Shown here: positions 46,464 through 55,414 of the stretch, one piece after another
Layout: the number at the start of each line of letters is the position of its first letter
Numbering within the stretch: the first letter of the stretch is position 1
NCBI RefSeq assembly: GCF_010731595.1
Contig: NZ_AP022582.1
Coordinates: forward strand, 4,154,001 to 4,218,000
Length of the DNA: 64,000 nt
Source: Mycobacterium seoulense
GTDB taxonomy: Bacteria; Actinomycetota; Actinomycetes; Mycobacteriales; Mycobacteriaceae
Direction of reading: 5' to 3'
Made by a program: the position numbers and the translations under genes
Notes under the pieces: model-generated
Database searches by the model: none
Told to the model about the DNA's origin: nothing
The model's input: only the letters and a program-made list of their open reading frames with translations

Positions 46464-47876
46464 CTACGCGGGGCCGCGACCGTCGCCGGCCAGATTGAGC
46501 AGCAGCCGGGTGCCGCCGAGCGGGCTGGTCTGCAATGCCGCTGTGCCGCCGTGCAATTCGGCCTGCTGGGCGACGAGGGCCAGCCCCAGCCCGGAGCCCG
46601 AGCGCGATGCCGTCGACCCGCGGGTGAAGCGCTCGAAAACGGTGGCGCGTTCCGATTCGGGGACGCCGGTGCCGTCGTCGTCGACCGTAATCTGGACGCC
46701 CTCGCTGGAGCTGCTCACGGTGAGCTGGATCTTGCCGGCGTTGCCGTGCTTGACGGCGTTGGCGATGGCGTTGTCGATCACCAGCCGCAGCCCGGTGGGC
46801 AACCCCACCATCAGCACCGTCGGCGAAGGCACCAGCGACACCTCCACCTCGGGGTAGATCCGCAGCGCGTCGTGCGCCGCGCGGTCCAGCAGTTCGGTGA
46901 TGTCGAACGGGACGAAATCGTCGACGGTGGTGAGCTCACCCTGCGCCAGCCGTTCCAGCGCCGTCAGTGTCGCCTCGATGCGGCTCTGGGTGCGGATGAC
47001 GTCGCCGATGACCTCCTGGCGCTGCTCGTGGGGCAGGTCCAGGGTGGACAGCACCTCCAAATTGGTGCGCATGGCCGTCAACGGGGTCCGCAGCTCGTGG
47101 GAGGCGACCGCGGCGAAGTCGCGGGCCGACTCGAGCGCTGCCTTCGTGCGCTGTTGTTCGTTACCGATGCGCGCGAGCATGCCCTCGACGGCCTCGGCGA
47201 TCTCCACGGCCTCGCGCACCCCGCGCACCTGGACCTCGTCGGGACTGGATTGGGCGTTGATGGCGCGGGCCTGCTGGGCCAGCAGCAGGAACGGGTTCAC
47301 CATGATCAACGAGATCACCCAGCCGACGACCACGGTGCCGCCGATGACGCTGGCGCAGATCAACAGCACCCGCAGGTGCAGCTCGTTGATCCGGTGCTGG
47401 GCTTCCGCCAGCGGCGCGGCGAGCGCGATCGAGGCCGGGCCCGCGGAGAAGGTGCGCACACGGTACTGCACCCCGTTGATCGCGGTGTTCGCGTACCCGT
47501 TGGGCAGCTTGGGCAGCACGATATTGCTCGGCACCGATACCGTCTGGTCGCCGATGCGCGCGGTGCGCACCAGGTTGCCGTCCGGCATGGGCTGGTCGGG
47601 GCTGGCGTGCTGGACGTTGTTGAGCAGGGAGTTGATGTCGCCCAGGCTGCTGACCGAGTCGAGCCGGCGGTCGAGCTGGCTGTATTGGTCGTTCGTGACG
47701 CCCACCCAGACCCAGGTGCCCAGCAGCACGACCAGGGTGATGACCGACAACGCGGCGACGACGACGATGGTGCGTAGCGACAACACCCGCATCGGCAGCT
47801 GTACGTGCGGTAACACGCGACTGTCACGCTCCTCTTGTGCGGTTCGCGGCACCGGGCCCGCGACGGTGTCGACCAC
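46464..47876 (-). CDS. PrrB-like sensor histidine kinase, no response regulator nearby
   Basis: 470 aa. TM1 is at about residues 36-60, followed by a periplasmic sensor of ~100 residues (PKLPNGYANTAINGVQYRVRTF), TM2 at about 170-193, HAMP, the phosphoacceptor H260 in FAAVASHELRTPLTAMRTNLEVLSTLDLP, and ATPase boxes NAIANAVKHG, DDDGTGVPESER and GSGLGLALVAQQAELHGG. The kinase core is almost that of M. tuberculosis PrrB (Rv0902c), but the sensor differs and no prrA precedes it: upstream is a divergent TetR gene. The start may be GTG 47876 or ATG 47792 (MRVLSLRT). It could be a paralogue that cross-talks with PrrA. Confidence 0.88.
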   Translation of the reverse strand: MVDTVAGPVPRTAQEERDSRVLPHVQLPMRVLSLRTIVVVAALSVITLVVLLGTWVWVGVTNDQYSQLDRRLDSVSSLGDINSLLNNVQHASPDQPMPDGNLVRTARIGDQTVSVPSNIVLPKLPNGYANTAINGVQYRVRTFSAGPASIALAAPLAEAQHRINELHLRVLLICASVIGGTVVVGWVISLIMVNPFLLLAQQARAINAQSSPDEVQVRGVREAVEIAEAVEGMLARIGNEQQRTKAALESARDFAAVASHELRTPLTAMRTNLEVLSTLDLPHEQRQEVIGDVIRTQSRIEATLTALERLAQGELTTVDDFVPFDITELLDRAAHDALRIYPEVEVSLVPSPTVLMVGLPTGLRLVIDNAIANAVKHGNAGKIQLTVSSSSEGVQITVDDDGTGVPESERATVFERFTRGSTASRSGSGLGLALVAQQAELHGGTAALQTSPLGGTRLLLNLAGDGRGPA

Positions 47877-48007
47877 CTGGCCACAACCCTCACACCGATA
47901 GCGATTCGCCGTCCAGGCGTCGCGGGGTTTCGCAGAGAATCTAGCGCCAATCGGTGAACGAGCGCGCCGCCCCCGCGGCGATGGCCGGCATTTTGCGCGT
48001 CCGGCGG

Positions 48008-48027
48008 GTGAGTGAGTACTCTCTCAC
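48008..48027 (+). promoter_or_regulatory. candidate TetR operator
   Basis: GTGAGTGAGTACTCTCTCAC is a 20-bp inverted repeat with a single mismatched pair, ending one base before the ATG of the TetR gene. This size and position are typical of TetR autorepression. It probably also governs the downstream acyl-CoA dehydrogenase gene. Confidence 0.7.
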
Positions 48028-48028
48028 C

Positions 48029-48640
48029 ATGCTCGTTTCCGGACGCGATCGGCTGCTGGCCGCGGCGCTCAAGCTCTTCGCCGACAAGGGCTATGCGGCG
48101 ACGTCGGTGGCCGACATTCAGCGGGCATCGGGTCTGGCGCCGGGGTCGGGCGCGCTCTACAAGCACTTCGGCTCCAAGCGCGAGCTGCTCGAGGCCGCAG
48201 TCGCCTACCGAATCGACAGCATCGTCGCGGCGCGCGAGCAGTACGACGCCGGGCAGCCGGGCAGCGTCGAACAGGCGGTGCGGACCGCCGGCCAGCTGAT
48301 CTGGAGCAACCTCAAAGAAAGCGAGGACCTGCTCAAGGTGATGCTGCGTGAGCCCGACGAGCTCGGTGGGCTCGACGAGAAGACGTGGCAGGTCATCACC
48401 GACAACGCCTACCAACGGTTCGCCGACGAACTGGCCGCGTCGAATCGGGCCGGGCGCACCCGCATCCCCGATCCGGAGGCGGCCGCCGCCGTGGCGATCG
48501 GATCGTTGTCCTATGCCGCGACGCTGCAGGCGCTGACCGGACGCCTGCCCGGCAACGTCGACGAGGAGCGGTACTTCGAGGCGTGGGTCAGCCAGACCGT
48601 CAGCGTCCTCGCCCAATACGGAAACCCCGAAAACCAGTGA
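48029..48640 (+). CDS. TetR-family repressor
   Basis: 203 aa from ATG 48029 (MLVSGRDRLLAAALKLFADKGYAATSVADIQRASGLAPGSGALYKHFGSKRELLEAAV), a textbook TetR DNA-binding domain. The upstream frame to 47954 runs through the operator and is unlikely to be translated. The C-terminal ligand domain resembles TetR proteins controlling fatty-acid genes. It is followed after 27 nt by an acyl-CoA dehydrogenase, so an acyl-CoA or a fatty acid may be the ligand (inference). Confidence 0.85.
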   Translation: MLVSGRDRLLAAALKLFADKGYAATSVADIQRASGLAPGSGALYKHFGSKRELLEAAVAYRIDSIVAAREQYDAGQPGSVEQAVRTAGQLIWSNLKESEDLLKVMLREPDELGGLDEKTWQVITDNAYQRFADELAASNRAGRTRIPDPEAAAAVAIGSLSYAATLQALTGRLPGNVDEERYFEAWVSQTVSVLAQYGNPENQ

Positions 48641-48667
48641 AATCAGCAACCTTTCAGGAGTAGAACC

Positions 48668-49879
48668 GTGACTTTCTCACTGCAACTGACCGACGACGTG
48701 GTCGAGGTGCGCGACTGGGTGCACAAGTTCGCCGCCGACGTCATCCGCCCCGCCGCATCCGAATGGGACGAACGGGAGGAGACCCCGTGGCCCGTGATCC
48801 AGGAGGCCGCGAAGGTGGGGTTGTACTCCCCCGACTTCTTCGCGCAGCAGGCGGCCGAGCCCACGGGCCTGGGCATGCTGACCGCGTTCGAGGAGATGTT
48901 CTGGGGAGACGCGGGCATCGCGCTGTCGATCATGGGCACCGGCCTGGCCGCTGCGGCCCTGGCGGGCAACGGGACGCCCGAACAGCTCGGCCGCTGGCTG
49001 CCCGAGATGTTCGGCACGGCCGACGAGCCGAAGCTGGGCGCGTTCTGCTCGTCCGAGCCCGATGCCGGGTCGGACGTCGGCGCGATCCGTACCCGCGCGC
49101 GTTACGACGAGGCCACCGGCGAGTGGGTGCTCAACGGCACCAAGACCTGGGCGACCAACGGCGGCATTGCCAACGTCCACATCGTGGTGGCATCGGTGTA
49201 TCCCGAGCTCGGGACGCGCGGCCAGGCCACGTTCGTCGTCCCCGCGGGCGTCAGCGGGTTGGCGCAGGGCCAGAAGTTCAAGAAGCACGGCATTCGCGCG
49301 TCGCACACCGCCGAGGTGGTGCTGGACAACGTGCGACTGCCCGAGGACCACATCCTCGGCGGACGGGAGAAGTTCGAGGCGCGGATCGCCCGCGTGAAGT
49401 CGGGCGCCTCGGCGCGCAGTCAGGCGGCGATGAAAACCTTCGAGCGCACCCGGCCCACGGTGGGCGCGATGGCGGTCGGGGTGGCCCGCGCCGCCTACGA
49501 GTACGCCCTCGAATATGCCTGCCAGCGCGAGCAATTCGGCCGCAAGATCGGCGAATTCCAGGCGGTGGCGTTCAAGCTGGCGGACATGAAGAGCCGGATC
49601 GACGCCGCCCGTCTGTTGGTGTGGCGGGCCGGCTGGATGGCGCGCAACAACCAGTCCTTCGACGCGGCCGAGGGATCGATGGCCAAGCTGGTGGCCAGCG
49701 AAACGGCCGTCTACGTCACCGACGAGGCGATCCAGATCCTGGGCGGCAACGGCTACACCCGCGACTACCCCGTCGAGCGCATGCACCGTGACGCCAAGAT
49801 CTTCACGATCTTCGAGGGGACCAGCGAGATCCAGCGCCTGGTGATCTCGCGGGCGTTGACCGGCCTGCAGATTCGATAG
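48668..49879 (+). CDS. acyl-CoA dehydrogenase
   Basis: 403 aa, complete three-domain ACAD. The N-terminal helical domain is followed by the FAD-binding stretch [20 protein letters not shown] and [18 protein letters not shown]. The C-terminal domain carries [55 protein letters not shown], where the glutamate of FEGTSE is the usual catalytic base. It catalyses alpha,beta-desaturation of an acyl-CoA; chain length is not predictable. GTG start after CAGGAGTAG. It is in an operon with the TetR gene. Confidence 0.92.
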   Translation: MTFSLQLTDDVVEVRDWVHKFAADVIRPAASEWDEREETPWPVIQEAAKVGLYSPDFFAQQAAEPTGLGMLTAFEEMFWGDAGIALSIMGTGLAAAALAGNGTPEQLGRWLPEMFGTADEPKLGAFCSSEPDAGSDVGAIRTRARYDEATGEWVLNGTKTWATNGGIANVHIVVASVYPELGTRGQATFVVPAGVSGLAQGQKFKKHGIRASHTAEVVLDNVRLPEDHILGGREKFEARIARVKSGASARSQAAMKTFERTRPTVGAMAVGVARAAYEYALEYACQREQFGRKIGEFQAVAFKLADMKSRIDAARLLVWRAGWMARNNQSFDAAEGSMAKLVASETAVYVTDEAIQILGGNGYTRDYPVERMHRDAKIFTIFEGTSEIQRLVISRALTGLQIR

Positions 49880-49930
49880 CGGGCGCATCCCGCGGTCCAC
49901 GGCGCGGCGGCCGCGCGACATGATGGCCGG

Positions 49931-51148
49931 ATGAGCACCGAGATCCGGGTCCTCGACAGTGACGACGACCTGCTGGCCGCCGCCAACGTGTTCCGTGTCG
50001 CCATGATCGGCTTTCCGCCGCTGCCGGACCTGCCGCCGGGGCAGATCACCAAGTTGCTCGAGCCCGGCCGCACCGTCGGGGCGTTCGAGGACGGCCAACT
50101 CGTGGGCACGGCGGACGCCGTGACGAGTCGGATGACGCTGCCCGGCGGGGCGTTGGTGGGGCACGCCGCCGTCACGCACATCGGGGTGCTGCCGTCGTTC
50201 ACCCGGCGGGGCGTCGCCACGGACCTGATCCGTCATCAATTGCGCGACATCGCCTCCCGCGGTGAAGCGGTGGCATCGTTGCGGGCGTCGGAGGCGACGA
50301 TCTATGGCCGGTACGGGTACGGGGTCGCCAGTTCTTCGCAGACGGTGGAGGTGCACACCGCGCGGGCGGCGCTGCGCCGCGGCGTCGGGACAGGCGGTCC
50401 GGTCCGGCTGATCGACGCCGGGCGAGCCTGGGAGCTGCTGCCCCGCATCTATGCCGGGAATCGCCCGTCACGTCCGGGAACCATCGACCGGCCGGACGTG
50501 TGGTGGGAAGGCCTGCGGCTGCGCACCGAAAGTTCACCCGGGCCCTCGTATTTCGCGGTGCACGGCGAGGCGGGGTCCGAATCGGGTTTTGCCCGCTACC
50601 GTCCCGTGGACACCGACAGGTGGTTCGTCAGCGACCAGCGCGCGATCGCGGTGGAGGACTTCTTCGCGCCGACCCCGGACGCCTATCTCGGGCTGCTGCG
50701 GTTCCTGTTGGGGCTGGATCTCATTGACCGCGTGGTGTTTTGGATGTTGCCGATGGACGACCCGCTGCCCTGGTTGCTGGCCGATCGGCGGGCCGCGCGG
50801 GTCACCGCGGTACACGACGAAACGTGGTTGCGCGTCATCGACGCGGCGCGGGCGCTGGCGGCACGCCGCTACGCTGGCGACGGCGCCGTCACCATCGCGG
50901 TCAATGATGCCTTGCTGCCGGACAATTCGGCGCGCTTCCTGGTCACCGGCAGCGGTGCCGAACCGACCCGGCGGCGAGCGGAACTCGATGTGGACGTCGA
51001 GGGCCTGGGCGCCGTCCTGCTCGGCGGCGCCACGTGGCGCGACCTCGCGGTCGCCGGACTGGCCCGCGCCGACGACCCGTCGGCGATTGCTGTCGCCGAT
51101 CGGTTGTTCGCGGTGCCGGACGCACCGCACGCCGGGTTCTTCTTCTAG
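49931..51148 (+). CDS. Eis-family GNAT N-acetyltransferase
   Basis: 405 aa, the length of mycobacterial Eis. The N-terminal GNAT fold has VTHIGVLPSFTRRGVATDLIRHQL, the acetyl-CoA pyrophosphate loop (RRGVAT), and EATIYGRYGYGVAS with the conserved tyrosine. A central second GNAT-like fold and a C-terminal sterol-carrier-type domain end in GFFF, whose free carboxylate acts as base in Eis. Eis enzymes acetylate amines of aminoglycosides and of host proteins at several positions. Whether this is the Eis orthologue or a paralogue cannot be told here. Confidence 0.85.
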   Translation: MSTEIRVLDSDDDLLAAANVFRVAMIGFPPLPDLPPGQITKLLEPGRTVGAFEDGQLVGTADAVTSRMTLPGGALVGHAAVTHIGVLPSFTRRGVATDLIRHQLRDIASRGEAVASLRASEATIYGRYGYGVASSSQTVEVHTARAALRRGVGTGGPVRLIDAGRAWELLPRIYAGNRPSRPGTIDRPDVWWEGLRLRTESSPGPSYFAVHGEAGSESGFARYRPVDTDRWFVSDQRAIAVEDFFAPTPDAYLGLLRFLLGLDLIDRVVFWMLPMDDPLPWLLADRRAARVTAVHDETWLRVIDAARALAARRYAGDGAVTIAVNDALLPDNSARFLVTGSGAEPTRRRAELDVDVEGLGAVLLGGATWRDLAVAGLARADDPSAIAVADRLFAVPDAPHAGFFF

Positions 51149-51412
51149 CCGCGCGGGCATGCGGGTCGCGTGATCGTCTGGCGCTACGGCGAACCCGTCT
51201 TGGTGGACGACCCGTGGGCACAACTTCACCGAGTTACCCCGGATCCGTTCGGAGCGACCGGCTTTCGAGCTGCACTACCCCGCACATGGTGGAGCGGAGG
51301 CGCACGTCGGCCGCGGGCACGTCGCGGGTGTGGCGGCCGATCCAGGCGTCGCCACCCCGCGCGAACTTCGATGATCGGACTGCCCAGCCGGTGACAGAGC
51401 CGGCGGTAGCCG

Positions 51413-51694
51413 TCAGCCGTGCGGCGCCTCGGAGATCTTGGTATCCGGCTTGCCCAACGTCTGGCAGTACGTCAACGCCGACAGTCGGGTGGCCGAGATC
51501 TCGGCGTTGGCCGGGTCGGTGCCGTTCTTGTCCTTCAGCATCTTGCTGACTTCGTCGTTCTGCTTCTTCTCGTCCTGCGAAGTGAAGTCCTTGCACTTGG
51601 TGTCGCCGCCGGTGTTGATGACCTGCGAGGCCGAACACGCGCTGGACAACGACAGCGCGGCGATCGCGAACATGGCGGCCGCTATTTGCTTCAT
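51413..51694 (-). CDS. small secreted or lipoprotein-like protein, HdeA-like
   Basis: 93 aa from ATG 51694 (MKQIAAAMFAIAALSLSSACSAS); upstream in-frame sequence to 51838 lacks coding character. The signal peptide ends in SSAC, a weak lipobox with C20. The mature part has two more cysteines (TKCKDF and LTYCQTL) in a short helical domain, DFTSQDEKKQNDEVSKMLKDK, the pattern of small HdeA-type acid-stress chaperones annotated in mycobacteria. No operon partner. Function is uncertain. Confidence 0.65.
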   Translation of the reverse strand: MKQIAAAMFAIAALSLSSACSASQVINTGGDTKCKDFTSQDEKKQNDEVSKMLKDKNGTDPANAEISATRLSALTYCQTLGKPDTKISEAPHG

Positions 51695-51893
51695 GATTTG
51701 CCTTCCTCGAGTCGAGTAGTGGTATCTGTACACCAAATCGGGCGATTTGAAACCCCGGCAGCTGATTTGCCCGGCGCCTTTCCCGGTTTGCGCCGTGTGC
51801 ATTCCGCGGGCGAACGGGAATAACTGCCGAGTCCACATCGTCGTTTAGGGTTCGTCGGCCCGGCCGCGCCAGCCCGCAGGGGAGGAAACGTCA

Positions 51894-53111
51894 GTGTCCA
51901 ACCGGTCAGCAACACGGTCGCTGTCGGCCACGACGGACACCGGTGCCGCTCCGGTGGGGCCCCGTGGCGTGTTCGCGAGTGTGCTGGTGCTGTTGCTGTC
52001 CATCGGCTGGGTCGCCAACCACTTCGTCGCGCTGATGCCCTTGCTCAGCGCCCGGCAACATCTGCGCCCGGCCACGCTCGACGCCATCTTCGGCATCTAC
52101 GCCCTGGGACTGCTGCCGGGTCTGCTCGTCGGCGGGCGAGCATCGGATGCGTTCGGGCGCCGGTCCGTGGCGCTGGCCGGTTCGGCGACCGCGGTGCTGG
52201 GGACGACGGCGATGCTGTGCTCACAGCAGTACGACGTGTTGCTGCTGGGACGCCTCATCGTCGGGGCCGGGGTCGGGCTGGCGATGAGTTCCTGCACCGC
52301 GTGGGCCTCCGACCTGAAGGGCCCCGCGGGGGCGGCCACCGCCGGCGCGGTGTTGATGGGCGGTTTCGCGGTCGGCCCGTTCGCGGGAGCGGTGATCGCC
52401 GGCGTCGGACCGGCCGGCGTTCGGTTGTCGTTCGGCGTCGCGGCGGCCATCGGCTTGGCGGCGATGGGCGTCGTGGTCGCCGCGGCGCGGCACAAAGGGG
52501 TCACCGCGACCGCAGGCGACCGGGCCTGGGAGCCGCCGACGACCGCCGGGCACGGCGCGGCGCGGGCGTTGAGTTGGGCCATGCCACTGGCGCCGTGGGT
52601 GTTCGCCTCGGCGACACTCGGATTCATCGCGCTACCCGGCCGCGTGCACACCGGGCTGACGGCTCCGATGGCCGCCGGCACGGCCACGCTGCTGGTCAAT
52701 GGCGTCAGCGGGCTGATCCAGGTTCTCGCCCGCGCGCGCCGGTGGGGGCCGCAGGCCGGCACGGCCGGTGCGGTGCTGGCCGCGCTCGGCTACGCGGTCA
52801 CCGCGCTTGCCCCACCGGCCATCCCGCTGGCGCTGGGGGTGCCGCTGTTCCTGGCGCTGGGGTGCGCGTCCGGCCTGTGTTTGCGCGAAGGCCTGATCGA
52901 CCTGGAGGCCGCGGCGCCGAAACGCTTGCGCGGTGCGCTCGTTGGGGCGTTTTACGTGGTGACCTACGTCGGTTTCGGTCTGCCGCTGATCTTGACGACG
53001 GTCGGGTCGGGGGTGTCGACGGCCATCCTCGCGGTGATGGCGGCGCTGGCGCTGCTGACCGCCGTGAGCCGGGCGGTCCGACTCCGCGCAGACGCGCACC
53101 GGCAGGGCTGA
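51894..53111 (+). CDS. MFS transporter
   Basis: 405 aa, about 12 transmembrane helices. The motif after helix 2 is GGRASDAFGRRSVALAG (major facilitator motif A). Helix 4 region has LLLGRLIVGAGVGLAMSSCTAW. The N-terminal 27 residues are polar. GTG start after GGGGAGGAAACG. The substrate is unknown. It is convergent with the F420 oxidoreductase gene, 27 nt apart. Confidence 0.85.
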   Translation: MSNRSATRSLSATTDTGAAPVGPRGVFASVLVLLLSIGWVANHFVALMPLLSARQHLRPATLDAIFGIYALGLLPGLLVGGRASDAFGRRSVALAGSATAVLGTTAMLCSQQYDVLLLGRLIVGAGVGLAMSSCTAWASDLKGPAGAATAGAVLMGGFAVGPFAGAVIAGVGPAGVRLSFGVAAAIGLAAMGVVVAAARHKGVTATAGDRAWEPPTTAGHGAARALSWAMPLAPWVFASATLGFIALPGRVHTGLTAPMAAGTATLLVNGVSGLIQVLARARRWGPQAGTAGAVLAALGYAVTALAPPAIPLALGVPLFLALGCASGLCLREGLIDLEAAAPKRLRGALVGAFYVVTYVGFGLPLILTTVGSGVSTAILAVMAALALLTAVSRAVRLRADAHRQG

Positions 53112-53138
53112 TCGCGCCGGGAGCGGGCGCGCAGGCGT

Positions 53139-54176
53139 TCACACCATTTCGCGCAGGGTCTCGATCAGCTTGATCCGTTCGGCGGGTGTGGACGCGATGG
53201 GTGCGACGTTGAGGGTGGTGACCCCCGCTTCCCGAAACGCGGCCAGCCGATCCTTGACGAACTCTCGGCTGCCGATCAGGTTCACGTCGCGCACCAGATC
53301 GTCGGGCACCACCTTGGCTGCGCCGTCCTTGTCACCGGCCAGGTAGAGCTCCTGGATCCGGTCGGCCTGCGGCCCATAACCGTACTTGGTGGCCAGCGCG
53401 TGGTAGAAGTTCTTGCCCTTGGCGCCCATTCCGCCGATGTAGAGGGCCAGGTGCGGTTTGACGAATTCCCGCAGTGATTCGACGTTTTCGCCGATGGCCA
53501 GCACCGGGCCGGCGTAGATGTCGAGCTCGCCCAGACTCGGGTCCCGCTTGGCCCGGCCGGTGGTGAGTGCCTCTCCCCACACGTCCTGCGCCTTCTCGGG
53601 CAGGTAGAAGATCGGCTGCCAGCCCTCGGCGATCTCGGCCGCGAGCTCGACGTTCTTGGGTCCCAGCGCGGCGACCAGTATCGGGATCCGCTCCCGCACA
53701 GGCTTGTTGATGAGCTTCAGCGGTTTTCCCAGCCCGGTGCCCCGGTCGGCGGGCAGCGGGATCGTGTAATACCTGCCCTGGTGTATGACGGTCTCGCGTC
53801 GCCACACCTGGCGGCAGATGTCGATCACTTCGCGAGTCCGGGCGATCGGCGCGTCGTAGGGAACACCGTGGAAACCCTCGATGACTTGCGGGCCGGATGC
53901 GCCAAGCCCGAGGGTGAATCGACCGTCGGAGACGTAGTCCAGACCGGCTGCGGTCATCGCGGTCAGCGTGGGCGTTCTGGTGTAGAGCTGCAAGATCCCC
54001 GAGGCCAGTCCGACCCGATCGGTGCTGGCGGCCAGGTAACCGAGCGCGCTCACCGCGTCGAACGAGTACGCCTCGGGGACGAAGACGATGTCGAGCCCGG
54101 CGCGCTCGAGGTCGGCCACTTCGGCGGCCACGTCCTTGAAGCCGCCGGCATAGTTGATGGCCAGTCCGATTCGCAT
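53139..54176 (-). CDS. LLM-class F420-dependent oxidoreductase
   Basis: 345 aa, luciferase-like TIM barrel. It begins MRIGLAINYAGGFKDVAAEVADLERAGLDIVFVPEAYSFDAVSALGYLAASTDRVGLASGILQLYTRTPTLTAM, a standard LLM start, with GRFTLGLGASGPQVIEGFHGVPYD following. Such mycobacterial enzymes use F420 as hydride carrier. The substrate is unknown. The NTF2-like gene lies 12 nt upstream on the same strand, so the two form an operon. Confidence 0.88.
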   Translation of the reverse strand: MRIGLAINYAGGFKDVAAEVADLERAGLDIVFVPEAYSFDAVSALGYLAASTDRVGLASGILQLYTRTPTLTAMTAAGLDYVSDGRFTLGLGASGPQVIEGFHGVPYDAPIARTREVIDICRQVWRRETVIHQGRYYTIPLPADRGTGLGKPLKLINKPVRERIPILVAALGPKNVELAAEIAEGWQPIFYLPEKAQDVWGEALTTGRAKRDPSLGELDIYAGPVLAIGENVESLREFVKPHLALYIGGMGAKGKNFYHALATKYGYGPQADRIQELYLAGDKDGAAKVVPDDLVRDVNLIGSREFVKDRLAAFREAGVTTLNVAPIASTPAERIKLIETLREMV

Positions 54177-54188
54177 GTTCGCCTGCTC

Positions 54189-54611
54189 CTACGCGGTGGT
54201 GAATTCGTCGGCCAGTTCGAGCGCCTCCTGCTGGATCCGCTCGAACTGGGCACCCATGGCCTCCGACAGTGCCTTCGCGCCCGATAGCGGCCGCACCATG
54301 ACCATGAAGTCGTCGATGAGACCGTCCTTGTTGACGTGCAGGAAGTCGCAACCGGTGATCTTGACTCCCGGCGCCCCGATGATCCCCGTCTCGAACACCA
54401 GCGCGTGGTCGCCGCCGCTGCCGTCGTGGATCTCACGCACGTAGCGAAAGTCCTCGAAGATCCGCATCACGCCGCGCAGGATCGCCGCCGTTATCGGCTT
54501 GCCGACATAGGGCTTGAACGCCACCGGGCTGGTGAACACCACGCCATCGGCAAGCAGCGCCTGCATGCCCCTCTCGTCGCGTTCTTCGACCGCCTTGCGG
54601 AACGGATGCAT
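54189..54611 (-). CDS. NTF2/SnoaL-like protein
   Basis: 140 aa cone-shaped-fold protein: HPFRKAVEERDERGMQALLADGVVFTSPVAFKPYVGKPITAAIL and FEDFRYVREIHDG, then the strands ALVFETGIIGAPGVKITGCDFLHVNKDGLIDDFMVMVRPL. Members serve as isomerases, hydrolases or binding proteins. It is the first gene of a two-gene operon with the F420 oxidoreductase and is divergent from the PadR gene, so PadR may regulate it. Confidence 0.82.
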   Translation of the reverse strand: MHPFRKAVEERDERGMQALLADGVVFTSPVAFKPYVGKPITAAILRGVMRIFEDFRYVREIHDGSGGDHALVFETGIIGAPGVKITGCDFLHVNKDGLIDDFMVMVRPLSGAKALSEAMGAQFERIQQEALELADEFTTA

Positions 54612-54687
54612 CCCACACCTCGCCTAGTGGATTCGTTTCAGAAGTGTCGTTGACGCTATGCCGTCCACCCCAACGTGTCCAGGGTGC

Positions 54688-54708
54688 GATTAATCACTTT
54701 GTTGATTA
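54688..54708. promoter_or_regulatory. AT-rich inverted repeat between PadR and NTF2-like genes
   Basis: TAATCA (54691-54696) and TGATTA (54703-54708) form a perfect inverted repeat with a 6-bp spacer, overlapping GATTAATC. In a GC-rich gap of 121 bp between divergent genes, this AT-rich patch is a good candidate operator or promoter for the PadR protein. Confidence 0.5.
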
Positions 54709-54732
54709 CTCAACACGAGGTAGCCTTCTTCG

Positions 54733-55383
54733 GTGTCGCTGCGTGACGCGGTATTGGCCGCCCTGCTCGAGGGGGAGTCGTCGGGCTACGACCTGGCCAA
54801 AGACTTCGACGCGTCGGTCGCGAACTTCTGGATGGCCACCCCGCAGCAGCTGTACCGCGAACTCGACCGGCTCGCCGAGCAAGGTCTCATCCAGGCGCGC
54901 CTCGTGCACCAAGAACGCCGGCCCAACAAGCGTCTGTTTGCACTGACCGACGCCGGCCGCGACGCGATCCGGGAGTTCACCGGTCAGCCGCCGAAGCCGT
55001 TGGCGATCCGCGACGAGCTCCTGGTCAAGGTCCAGGCCGCAGACGCCGGCGACACCCCGGCCGTGCGCGAATTCGTCAGCGAACGCCTGCGGTGGGCCAC
55101 GGCGAAACTGCAACGCTACGAACGGTTACGGGCACGAGTGCTCAACGGCCGCGACGAGGAAGAATACCTGGCCCAGGCCGAGCGAATCGGCCCCTACCTG
55201 ACGCTGCTGCGCGGAATCATGTTCGAGGAAGAGAACATTCGATGGGCCGAGCGCGCACTGGCGGTCATCGACCACCGACTCTCCGCGGCGGCTGAGTCGG
55301 CCGCGAGCTCACCGCGTCGCCGGGCTGCCGCTGGCCGAGCAGCTCATCCTGACCGACCTCGGGAACGTTCCCGTCGTCGGTGA
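54733..55383 (+). CDS. PadR-family transcriptional regulator
   Basis: 216 aa. Winged-helix N-domain SLRDAVLAALLEGESSGYDLAKDFDASVANFWMATPQQLYRELDRLAEQGLIQARLVHQERRPNKRLFALTDAGRDAI, the PadR pattern, followed by a helical dimerisation domain. The C-terminal ~25 residues are basic and low complexity. GTG start at 54733. It probably represses the divergent NTF2/F420 oxidoreductase operon (inference). Its end is close to, and convergent with, the Nudix gene. Confidence 0.88.
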   Translation: MSLRDAVLAALLEGESSGYDLAKDFDASVANFWMATPQQLYRELDRLAEQGLIQARLVHQERRPNKRLFALTDAGRDAIREFTGQPPKPLAIRDELLVKVQAADAGDTPAVREFVSERLRWATAKLQRYERLRARVLNGRDEEEYLAQAERIGPYLTLLRGIMFEEENIRWAERALAVIDHRLSAAAESAASSPRRRAAAGRAAHPDRPRERSRRR

Positions 55384-55414
55384 ACTTCGCACGCTTGCCA
55401 GGTTTCTTCGACGG

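Noticed and set aside
51149..51412. Small plus-strand frame after the Eis-like gene
   Set aside because: Its sequence is Arg-rich and without family features or a ribosome site.
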